Assembly (NCBI GenBank): GCA_014843695.1
Contig: CM026395.1
Location: 48,962,557-49,026,556, forward strand
Source of the DNA: Archivesica marissinica
Taxonomy: Eukaryota; Mollusca; Bivalvia; Venerida; Vesicomyidae
Length of the DNA: 64,000 nucleotides
Direction of reading: 5' to 3'
In this document: positions 1-12,300 of the stretch, one piece after another
Numbering within the stretch: position 1 is the first letter of the stretch
How the letters are laid out: the number at the start of each line of letters is the position of its first letter
The notes under the pieces: generated by a model
Databases searched by the model: none
The model's input: only the letters and a program-made list of their open reading frames with translations
Told to the model about the DNA's origin: nothing
Position numbers and translations under genes: made by a program

Positions 1-335
1 TCAACCAGTGGTTATTCAAAATTTGAACAACCTGAATTTACAGCAGACTGGCATACCAGTTGATCATTTAAATGGGACTCTTCAGTCAGAGTTTGATGAA
101 TCAAAGAAGCAGTCAATGTCAATATTAAGGGAACATTTGATTGGTGCAGAGTATAAGATGGTAGTGAAAACAGCCACACCAAAGGTTGGGGTTAAAAATG
201 TACAGATCACCAAGCTGCCACCAACATCCCAAACCAAAGATGGAATGATGTGGACAAGAACTTTTCCCAAACCTCAAAATAAACCAGCAAAGTTGCAGTA
301 TACAATCAACGATATAGACAAGGCTCCGAAACCAT
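1..335 (+). CDS. ZFP64: ZFP64-like exon (first in window, 5'-open)
   Basis: The frame starting at base 2 is open to the left edge and ends at donor GTAAGT (336-341) after one base of a Ser codon. It encodes about 111 residues upstream of the fingers: a Gln/Asn-containing stretch, then a basic Lys/Thr/Pro-rich segment ending in DIDKAPKP. No zinc finger lies here. The reading is unbroken from the window edge, so no start codon is assigned; the first ATG or GTG inside the window should not be taken as the start. Join phase to the next exon is correct (T|CA = Ser). Confidence 0.75.
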
Positions 336-3300
336 GTAAGTAATTTAAATAAGGGTATAAGAGATTCCGTCAACTTTCAATTGTGCAATTCCCATTACCA
401 GTTCATCAATTTCGGTGATTTCTGAATAAAATATCACACCTCGACTAATTGGTATGGCAGTTTGGTCCAAGGTGACTGACCACCGCGCCAATAGCGCAGA
501 AATATGGAAACATTCTGATTTTCAGCATTATTTAGTAGTTAGCATTGTTAATTAGTGCTAATTAAGCTTATTGTGAAAAGTCTCTCACCATACAATATTA
601 CTATTCAGAGATTTAATTCTACAACACAGATGGATCTGTAGTCCAGTGGTAACACGCTGGACTGGTAATCCATGGATCGCAGGTTCGATCCCCCGTCTGA
701 CCCTAATAAAATTAATAGTCTCAGATTGGACTTTAAACCAAGGTCTCGTGTCGGTGCTGTACACCATGCATGTAAAAGAACCAGAGAAGACCCTGGAATG
801 GGTCTCTGTCTGTATCATTGCACTATCCTCCAAAAATCTAAAATGACTAATCTCTTCAGGAGGCGTCGCTCATATGGGCAACCGGTAGCGACGATAACTA
901 AACGTAAAACACACACATAATTCTACAACGCATAATTGATGAAACTTCTCTGTTAAGTTGACGGAACATCCTGCAATCTTAAATAAACTAGAAAATAACC
1001 AATGCCATCACACATGCCTCGATTATATTACAGACATATGTCTTCGTTTGAATCTTCGATTATATTACAGACATATGTCTTCGTTTGAATCTTCGATTAT
1101 ATTACAAACATATGTCTTTGTTTGAATCTTCGATTATATTACAGACATATGTCTTCGTTTGAATCTTCGATTATATTACAAACATATGTCTTTGTTTGAA
1201 TCTTCGATTATATTACAGACATATGTCTTCGTTTGAATCTTCGATTATATTACAGACATATGTCTTTGTTTGAATCTTCGATTATATTACAGACATATGT
1301 CCTCGTTTGAATCTTCGATTATATTACAGACATATGTCTTCGTTTGAATCTTTTTATCTGGAATATCTAAATATATTGTACTTTATTGATGATCATCTCA
1401 TGAGGTCATATTTTAGCCATTACATTTACAAAAGCGATGTTCCTAATGTCTTCTAATCCAAAGGGTTTATGCGCTGCTAATAAATTAGAAAATGTTGTTA
1501 CTAACATCGCTATGCAGGACATTGTTATTGATTAAAATAGCATATAGTGACGGTTGCATATAGTGACGGTTGCATATAGTGACGGTTGCATATAGTGACG
1601 GTTGCATATAGTGACGGTTGCATATAGTGACGGTTGCATATAGTGACGGTTGCATATAGAGACGGTTGCATATAGTGACGGTTGCATATAGTGACGGTTG
1701 CATATAGTGACGGTTGCATATAGTGACGGTTGCATATAGTGACGGTTGCATATAGTGACGGTTGCATATAGTGACGGTTGCATATATGCGTCATTATATA
1801 AATCAACTATAAATTCTACACTACATCATAGTTTTGGTAAATATCCATATACGATTACGATACAAGCTTTAATTACTTTTATTAATCGCTCATGTGGGTG
1901 TGAATAAAAGTATATATGTTGTCTTTCTTTGGAAGGAAATAACAGTAACTGGAGAAAACCCAGCTATCCGATTTGGCTGTGGTAGTCATGGTAGCGCATC
2001 CGCTTCAGGTGTGAAATGCCCGGAGTTCAAGTCCCACTGAAGCTGTTACGATTTAAATTCCATGTTGCCTCTTCTCTCCCTCATGGTGATGGATTCCATC
2101 AGGAATGAGGTCTAGAGAGTGATTAATATAAGTTGTAAGAACTGGTTTCGCAATTGAGCTAAAATATATTTGTATAAACTAAATCTGATTTGGCAACCAT
2201 CGTACCATCTAAACAAAATACAAAATTTCATTGCGAAGATTGAACCTGGGTTGTATTGATTAGAAATGAGCATGCTGAACGGGCACCATTAAGTTCAAAA
2301 TGAAGAATGATCATTCTGTGTATTGATACGATCATTGTGTAGGGTTTTTTCTAGAGAAATGACAGGGCACCCCGCCCTGCCCCGCCCTTTCTCTCTACCC
2401 TTTTGCCATTCATTTTTTTTTTTTTAAAATTATAAACCTCAACAGAGTGCCGTTTTATTTATTTATATTTATTTAACGTCGCTACCTTTGCCTATTTGAG
2501 CGACGGGCAGTTTACCTAAAAACACCTTCCTGGGCAGGCTCCAGCGGATAACCAGTACTTGGTCCACCAACCTCCGTAAGAAACTGCCAACTTTTTCATA
2601 GGAAAAGACACAATCTGAGTGGGGCTCAAACCCGTGACCATCAATGATGATAGGTGACAGTTGTATACAAGTCATGACCTTAACCACTCGACCACGGAGG
2701 CGGACCAGAGTTCCATCGGGCACCTTTATATCCTCAAACTCGTCTGCAGTCAGGTATCAAGAAAACAGACAAAGCAGTCGAGTTTGATCATGTGCAATAA
2801 GCAATTAATGGGGTGGGAATTAGTGGGTTATACATATATCTAATTAGTGGGTTATACATATATCTAATTAGTGGGTTATACATATATCTAATTGACGGTT
2901 TATTACTCGGTAAATACATGCAGCAGGAGATAATTGGAGTATGACCTCATTAATTGGAGTGTGTTAATATGATTATAAACAGGCAGCTCTGTGATTGATT
3001 GAACATAATCCAATAAAATGACCGCTATCGAAATTTGTGATACGTATAGCCCAATCAGTGTGGCGTCCGTGGTCCAGTGGTAGAGCGTCGCATTTGGAAT
3101 CGAACGGTCCCGGGTTTGATACTCGGACAGGCCACGTATGTAGTGTCATTGAGCAAGGGCACCTCACACATATTGCTTAGTACTGGTTAATCGCTTAGGT
3201 CGGCTAAGCCTGCCCAGGAAAACATGTCTAGGTCCCCGAGAGGGGTTTGACATTAATGGAACATACATACATACATCAGCTACGTCTACATAATTTTATT

Positions 3301-6300
3301 ACACGACACAATCAACAGAATTAGTAGTTTGATATAATACAAATTATATTGTTTATCCCCTCAGAATTCTAATTTAATTTACCAAATGATGTTCAAAAGT
3401 CATTCATCCTTAGATAAATAAATAGTTAAATGCAAATAAATAGTTAAATGCAATAGAAATAAATAGTTAAATGCAGTAGAAATAAATAGTTAAATGCAGT
3501 AGAAATAAATAGTTAAATGCAAATAAATAGTTAAATGCAGTAGAAATAAATAGTTAAATGCAAATAAATAGTTAAATGCAGTAGAAATAAATAGTTAAAT
3601 GCAATAGAAATAAATAGTTAAATGCAGTAGAAATAAATAGTTAAATGCAATAGAAATAAATAGTTAAATGCAGTAGAAATAAATAGTTAAATGCAATAGA
3701 AATAAATAGTTAAATGCAGTAGAAATAAATAGTTAAATGCAGTAGAAATAAATAGTTAAATGCAAATAAATAGTTAAATGCAGTAGAAATAAATAGTTAA
3801 ATGCAAATAAATAGTTAAATGCAGTAGAAATAAATAGTTAAATGCAATAGAAATAAATAGTTAAATGCATAGAAATAAATAGTTAAATGCAGTAGAAATA
3901 AATAGTTAAATGCAATAGAAATAAATAGTTAAATGCAGTAGAAATAAATAGTTAAATGCAGTAGAAATAAATAGTTAAATGCAGTAGAAATAAATAGTTA
4001 AATGCAATAGAAATAAATAGTTAAATGCAATAGAAATAAATAGTTAAATGCAGTAGAAATAATAGTTAAATGCAAATTAGTTAAATGCAGTAGAAATAAA
4101 TAGTTAAATGCAGTAGAAATAAATAGTTAAATGCAAATAAATAGTTAAATGCAGTAGAAATAAATAGTTAAATGCAGTAGAAATAAATAGTTAAATGCAA
4201 ATAAATAGTTAAATGCAGTAGAAATAAATAGTTAAATGCAATAGAAATAAATAGTTAAATGCAGTAGAAATAAATAGTTAAATGCAGTAGAAATAAATAG
4301 TTAAATGCAGTAGAAATAAATAGTTAAATGCAGTAGAAATAAATAGTTAAATGCAGTAGAAATAAATAGTTAAATGCAGTAGAAATAAATAGTTAAATGC
4401 AAATAAATAGTTAAATGCAGTAGAAATAAATAGTTAAATGCAATAGAAATAAATAGTTAAATGCAGTAGAAATAAATAGTTAAATGCAGTAGAAATAAAT
4501 AGTTAAATGCAAATAAATAGTTAAATGCAGTAGAAATAAATAGTTAAATGCAGTAGAAATAAATAGTTAAATGCAGTAGAAATAAATAGTTAAATGCAAA
4601 TAAATAGTTAAATGCAGTAGAAATAAATAGTTAAATGCAATAGAAATAAATAGTTAAATGCAGTAGAAATAAATAGTTAAATGCAGTAGAAATAAATAGT
4701 TAAATGCAAATAAATAGTTAAATGCAGTAGAAATAAATAGTTAAATGCAAATAATAGTTAAATGCAGTAGAAATAAATAGTTAAATGCAATAGAAATAAA
4801 TAGTTAAATGCAGTAGAAATAAATAGTTAAATGCAGTAGAAATAAATAGTTAAATGCAGTAGAAATAAATAGTTAAATGCAGTAGAAATAAATAGTTAAA
4901 TGCAATAGAAATAAATAGTTAAATGCAATAGAAATAAATAGTTAAATGCAGTAGAAATAAATAGTTAAATGCAATAGAAATAAATAGTTAAATGCAGTAG
5001 AAATAAATAGTTAAATGCAGTAGAAATAAATAGTTAAATGCAAATAAATAGTTAAATGCAGTAGAAATAAATAGTTAAATGCAATAGAAATAAATAGTTA
5101 AATGCAGTAGAAATAAATAGTTAAATGCAGTAGAAATAAATAGTTAAATGCAGTAGAAATAAATAGTTAAATGCAAATAAATAGTTAAATGCAGTAGAAA
5201 TAAATAGTTAAATGCAATAGAAATAAATAGTTAAATGCAGTAGAAATAAATAGTTAAATGCAGTAGAAATAAATAGTTAAATGCAGTAGAAATAAATAGT
5301 TAAATGCAGTAGAAATAAATAGTTAAATGCAAATAAATAGTTAAATGCAATAGAAATAAATAGTTAAATGCAGTAGAAATAAATAGTTAAATGCAGTAGA
5401 AATAAATAGTTAAATGCAAATAAATAGTTAAATGCAGTAGAAATAAATAGTTAAATGCAAATAAATAGTTAAATGCAGTAGAAATAAATAGTTAAATGCA
5501 ATAGAAATAAATAGTTAAATGCAGTAGAAATAAATAGTTAAATGCAGTAGAAATAAATAGTTAAATGCAATAGAAATAAATAGTTAAATGCAAATAAATA
5601 GTTAAATGCAGTAGAAATAAATAGTTAAATGCAGTAGAAATAAATAGTTAAATGCAAATAAATAGTTAAATGCAGTAGAAATAAATAGTTAAATGCAAAT
5701 AAATAGTTAAATGCAATAGAAATAAATAGTTAAATGCAGTAGAAATAAATAGTTAAATGCAATAGAAATAAATAGTTAAATGCAGTAGAAATAAATAGTT
5801 AAATGCAATAGAAATAAATAGTTAAATGCAAATAAATAGTTAAATGCAATAGAAATAAATAGTTAAATGCAAATAAATAGTTAAATGCAGTAGAAATAAA
5901 TAGTTAAATGCAATAGAAATAAATAGTTAAATGCAGTAGAAATAAATAGTTAAATGCAATAGAAATAAATAGTTAAATGCAATAGAAATAAATAGTTAAA
6001 TGCAATAGAAATAAATAGTTAAATGCAAAAATAAATAGTTAAATGCAGTAGAAATAAATAGTTAAATGCAATAGAAATAAATAGTTAAATGCAATAGAAT
6101 AAATAGTTAAATGCAATAGAAATAAATAGTTAATGCAATAAATATTAAATGCAGTAGATAAATAGTTAAATGCAGTAGAAATAAATAGTTAAATGCAATA
6201 GAAATAAATAGTTAAATGCAAATAAATAGTTAAATGCAATAGAAATAAATAGTTAAATGCAATAGAAATAAATAGTTAAATGCAATAGAAATAAATAGTT

Positions 6301-9300
6301 AAATGCAATAGAAATAAATAGTTAAATGCAAATAAATAGTTAAATGCAGTAGAAATAAATAGTTAAATGCAATAGAAATAAATAGTTAAATGCAGTAGAA
6401 ATAAATAGTTAAATGCAGTACGAAATAAATAGTTAAATGCAGTAGAAATAAATAGTTAAATGCAATAGAAATAAATAGTTAAATGCAAAAAATAAATAGT
6501 TAAATGCAATAGAAATAAATAGTTAAATGCAAAAAAAATAGAAACAAATAAATAGTTAAATGCAGTAGAAATAAATAGTTAAATNNNNNNNNNNNNNNNN
6601 NNNNNNNNNNNNNNNNNNNNNNNNNNNNNNNNNNNNNNNNNNNNNNNNNNNNNNNNNNNNNNNNNNNNNNNNNNNNNNNNNNNNNNNNNNNNNNNNNNNN
6701 NNNNNNNNNNNNNNNNNNNNNNNNNNNNNNNNNNNNNNNNNNNNNNNNNNNNNNNNNNNNNNNNNNNNNNNNNNNNNNNNNNNNNNNNNNNNNNNNNNNN
6801 NNNNNNNNNNNNNNNNNNNNNNNNNNNNNNNNNNNNNNNNNNNNNNNNNNNNNNNNNNNNNNNNNNNNNNNNNNNNNNNNNNNNNNNNNNNNNNNNNNNN
6901 NNNNNNNNNNNNNNNNNNNNNNNNNNNNNNNNNNNNNNNNNNNNNNNNNNNNNNNNNNNNNNNNNNNNNNNNNNNNNNNNNNNNNNNNNNNNNNNNNNNN
7001 NNNNNNNNNNNNNNNNNNNNNNNNNNNNNNNNNNNNNNNNNNNNNNNNNNNNNNNNNNNNNNNNNNNNNNNNNNNNNNNNNNNNNNNNNNNNNNNNNNNN
7101 NNNNNNNNNNNNNNNNNNNNNNNNNNNNNNNNNNNNNNNNNNNNNNNNNNNNNNNNNNNNNNNNNNNNNNNNNNNNNNNNNNNNNNNNNNNNNNNNNNNN
7201 NNNNNNNNNNNNNNNNNNNNNNNNNNNNNNNNNNNNNNNNNNNNNNNNNNNNNNNNNNNNNNNNNNNNNNNNNNNNNNNNNNNNNNNNNNNNNNNNNNNN
7301 NNNNNNNNNNNNNNNNNNNNNNNNNNNNNNNNNNNNNNNNNNNNNNNNNNNNNNNNNNNNNNNNNNNNNNNNNNNNNNNNNNNNNNNNNNNNNNNNNNNN
7401 NNNNNNNNNNNNNNNNNNNNNNNNNNNNNNNNNNNNNNNNNNNNNNNNNNNNNNNNNNNNNNNNNNNNNNNNNNNNNNNNNNNNNNNNNNNNNNNNNNNN
7501 NNNNNNNNNNNNNNNNNNNNNNNNNNNNNNNNNNNNNNNNNNNNNNNNNNNNNNNNNNNNNNNNNNNNNNNNNNNNNNNNNNNNAATAAATAGTTAAATG
7601 CAAATAAATAGTTAAATGCAGTAGAAATAAATAGTTAAATGCAATAGAAATAAATAGTTAAATGCAGTAGAAATAAATAGTTAAATGCAGTAGAAATAAA
7701 TAGTTAAATGCAGTAGAAATAAATAGTTAAATGCAGTAGAAATAAATAGTTAAATGCAAATAAATAGTTAATGCAATAGAAATAAATAGTTAAATGCAGT
7801 AGAAATAAATAGTTAAATGCAGTAGAAATAAATAGTTAAATGCAAATAAATAGTTAAATGCAGTAGAAATAAATAGTTAAATGCAAATAAATAGTTAAAT
7901 GCAGTAGAAATAAATAGTTAAATGCAATAGAAATAAATAGTTAAATGCAGTAGAAATAAATAGTTAAATGCAGTAGAAATAAATAGTTAAATGCAATAGA
8001 AATAAATAGTTAAATGCAAATAAATAGTTAAATGCAGTAGAAATAAATAGTTAAATGCAGTAGAAATAAATAGTTAAATGCAAATAAATAGTTAAATGCA
8101 GTAGAAATAAATAGTTAAATGCAAATAAATAGTTAAATGCAATAGAAATAAATAGTTAAATGCAGTAGAAATAAATAGTTAAATGCAATAGAAATAAATA
8201 GTTAAATGCAGTAGAAATAAATAGTTAAATGCAATAGAAATAAATAGTTAAATGCAAATAAATAGTTAAATGCAATAGAAATAAATAGTTAAATGCAAAT
8301 AAATAGTTAAATGCAGTAGAAATAAATAGTTAAATGCAATAGAAATAAATAGTTAAATGCAGTAGAAATAAATAGTTAAATGCAATAGAAATAAATAGTT
8401 AAATGCAATAGAAATAAATAGTTAAATGCAGTAGAAATAAATAGTTAAATGCAATAGAAATAAATAGTTAAATGCAGTAGAAATAAATAGTTAAATGCAA
8501 TAGAAATAAATAGTTAAATGCAAATAAATAGTTAAATGCAGTAGAAATAAATAGTTAAATGCAGTAGAAATAAATAGTTAAATGCAATAGAAATAAATAG
8601 TTAAATGCAAATAAATAGTTAAATGCAATAGAAATAAATAGTTAAATGCAATAGAAATAAATAGTTAAATGCAATAGAAATAAATAGTTAAATGCAATAG
8701 AAATAAATAGTTAAATGCAAATAAATAGTTAAATGCAGTAGAAATAAATAGTTAAATGCAATAGAAATAAATAGTTAAATGCAGTAGAAATAAATAGTTA
8801 AATGCAGTAGTTCTGAAATAAATAGTTAAATGCAGTAGAAATAAATAGTTAAATGCAATAGAAATAAATAGTTAAATGCAATAGAAATAAATAGTTAAAT
8901 GCAATAGAAATAAATAGTTAAATGCAGTAGAAATAAATAGTTAAATGCAAATAAATAGTTAAATGCAGTAGAAATAAATAGTTAAATGCAATAGAAATAA
9001 ATAGTTAAATGCAATAGAAATAAATAGTTAAATGCAGTAGAAATAAATAGTTAAATGCAATAGAAATAAATAGTTAAATGCAGTAGAAATAAATAGTTAA
9101 ATGCAATAGAAATAAATAGTTAAATGCAGTAGAAATAAATAGTTAAATGCAATAGAAATAAATAGTTAAATGCAAATAAATAGTTAAATGCAGTAGAAAT
9201 AAATAGTTAAATGCAATAGAAATAAATAGTTAAATGCAGTAGAAATAAATAGTTAAATGCAATAGAAATAAATAGTTAAATGCAATAGAAATAAATAGTT

Positions 9301-12300
9301 AAATGCAATAGAAATAAATAGTTAAATGCAAATAAATAGTTAAATGCAGTAGAAATAAATAGTTAAATGCAGTAGAAATAAATAGTTAAATGCAAATAAA
9401 TAGTTAAATGCAGTAGAAATAAATAGTTAAATGCAATAGAAATAAATAGTTAAATGCAAATAAATAGTTAAATGCAGTAGAAATAAATAGTTAAATGCAA
9501 TAGAAATAAATAGTTAAATGCAAATAAATAGTTAAATGCAATAGAAATAAATAGTTAAATGCAATAGAAATAAATAGTTAAATGCAATAGAAATAAATAG
9601 TTAAATGCAATAGAAATAAATAGTTAAATGCAAATAAATAGTTAAATGCAGTAGAAATAAATAGTTAAATGCAATAGAAATAAATAGTTAAATGCAGTAG
9701 AAATAAATAGTTAAATGCAGTAGTTCTGAAATAAATAGTTAAATGCAGTAGAAATAAATAGTTAAATGCAATAGAAATAAATAGTTAAATGCAATAGAAA
9801 TAAATAGTTAAATGCAAATAAATAGTTAAATGCAGTAGAAATAAATAGTTAAATGCAGTAGAAATAAATAGTTAAATGCAGTAGAAATAAATAGTTAAAT
9901 GCAAATAAATAGTTAAATGCAGTAGAAATAAATAGTTAAATGCAGTAGAAATAAATAGTTAAATGCAAATAAATAGTTAAATGCAGTAGAAATAAATAGT
10001 TAAATGCAGTAGAAATAAATAGTTAAATGCAATAGTTCTGAAATAAATAGTTAAATGCAAATATTAAATTTTGGTACATGTGATATAATTTACCAATTTT
10101 CAGAAATAATTACAAACTAAACCGACAATAAACCTGGCAGGTATTTTCACAATAAAGACATTGGACGTTGATCCTTTGTTGGGTATTAATTGTTCTCAAT
10201 TTCATAAAACATATTGTATGTCAGTTTTTGTTTGTTTTTTTTATTATTTATTATTTGAGCCCATAATGTTGTAAACATATTTATTGTAGGCCATGAACTA
10301 GATCCTGGTAGTATGAATTGTCTACTTACAAATGTAACATCATATCTATGCTGCCATCCAGCAAACTTTGATTGATAGTTGGTGGATAAGATGGCTAATG
10401 GTGCAAGTAATGTGATTGGCTGGTGGTTATTGTATGTCTTTAAAACTTTGCATGCTGGGTAAAATAAAGGCTATAAATAGTTCAAATAATTGTAGCACTC
10501 ATGATAATTATATGTCATGGAATTTCATTAGAATTGTGTCGTTATAACATGAATTTGCATGACATATTTGTAATGTTATATTTGTTATTGTCACTGTGTG
10601 TTTTATGTTTATTTATCGTCGCTACCGGTTGCCCATATGAGCGACTCCTCCTGAAGAGATTAGTCATTTTAGATTTTTGGAGGATAGTGCAATGATACAG
10701 ACAGAGACCCATTCTAGAGTCTCCTCTGGTTCTTTTACGTGCACGGTGAACTGCACCGACACAAGACCTCGGTTTAATGTCCCATCTGAAAGACTGTTAA
10801 TTTTATTAGGGTCAGACGGGGATCGAACCTGCGATTCCTGGTTTACCAGTCCAGTGTGTTACCACTGGACTACAGATCCGTCTGTTATTTTCACTGCTAG
10901 CGTGCAAAGAGTTAAGAAATGTTCTTACCTGGTTGACATTGTTGAACCATGACCATTATCTTTTTAGCACCAGCAAAGAAGCCAAACAAAACACCATTGG
11001 AAAAGAAATTCAGATGTAAATTTGACAACTGCTTGTACAAGACAGGTATATTAGGCGATTATTCTCATTCCCTTGTTTCATAGCCATAACACGGAGGGAC
11101 CTAGTGCAAAATGTGTGCTCTGCCTCCTCAGGCCGCTGTCTCACTGTCAGCGTTCCAGTTGTCTGTTGCCAATGTGCGACAAAAAACGAATACTGGCACT
11201 AAAGTTTGTGAATTGGCGATAATGTTTGGCGCACCTAATTTTTTTTTCGCACAACATATTTTGTCAAATAGTGAAATACATGGCTTCAAATATTTATCTG
11301 TGAACTATATGGCTCTTAGTTGGCTCCAAGATTTTCAAATTGGCTCCAATTGATTTCAATTTGCGACAGAAGTGGCACAGACAAACAATCAGACAGAGGG
11401 TGGGGGAGACATTTTGTGTTTTTCCTAATACTTCACACTTTGTTTAAGCTTGATAACTCATACAAAAAGTTGATACACAAACTTCATAAATTATTGTTGT
11501 GCATCAGTGCATTTTTTATGATTGGTAAAAGATATCTCAAATTGAGTCCAGTTTAATTCAAAAAAATGAATGTCAGAAGTTTAGAATGTACCCTCGACTT
11601 ATGGAAGCATCCAGCTTAGGGTTTCTTCCCGGGAAATCCCGGCAATTTATTTTTCTCATTTCCCGGGATAAAAGTTATCGGGATCCCGGGAAATGATAGT
11701 TCTACGTTCTAGGAAATTGAATCTGAAAGTATTGTTATAACCAAGAATCAGTGCTAATTCTTGGAAATTGAAGCTGAATGTACAACAGTTACCAGGACAT
11801 TTCTCACTTTTCCTGGAATTTGTTGAACCTGCAGATCCAGATTAACCATTCATTGGCATTCAAGTGGGTGGACTTGCTGTTTCATGTCACACATTAGTAC
11901 TTTAGTAGTGTTTAATAATGTCTCGTTCGACTGCATGGAATCATTTCGAAAGGAAATCTGTTGACTTGGCTGAGTGCAGTTTATGTAAGAATGTGATAAA
12001 AACTAAAGGTGGATCGACAAGCGGACTGATAAGACACTTGAGGGAGAAGCATGGCATCAAAGCTGTTTCATCCAGCCAGTCTACGTCTACTGGTGCAACT
12101 GCAAGTACCAGTGCCTGTGCATCGTCCAGCAAAAGGCCTGTATGCCATTCTGCTTCTAGTGCGCCATTGGGGTTGTCCGATCCAAAGCAGAGAACTCTGA
12201 ACTTTGTTGTTAAGAGCAAAAACTCACTAGAAGAAACTGTCGCCCGATTGGCAGCACAAGATGGGTTCTCTATCAATGGGATCACTAACAGTGTCTTCAT

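Noticed and set aside
631..705. Possible tRNA gene (A and B boxes)
   Set aside because: The tRNA-like part continues into a fixed body and tail shared by dispersed copies with target duplications, so it is a SINE head. The same applies at 3060, 18091, 29315 and 48737.
1485..1806. Three overlapping - strand ORFs with [18 protein letters not shown] repeats
   Set aside because: Same peptide in several frames from a 16-bp array; a repeat artefact.
6500..7603. ORF spanning the N run in the intron-1 array
   Set aside because: Frame continuity across 1000 N is meaningless. The same applies to ORFs across 33070-34069.
3408..10066. CRISPR-like regular short repeats
   Set aside because: Units are directly adjacent with no unique spacers, and the genome is clearly eukaryotic; the same holds for the other arrays.
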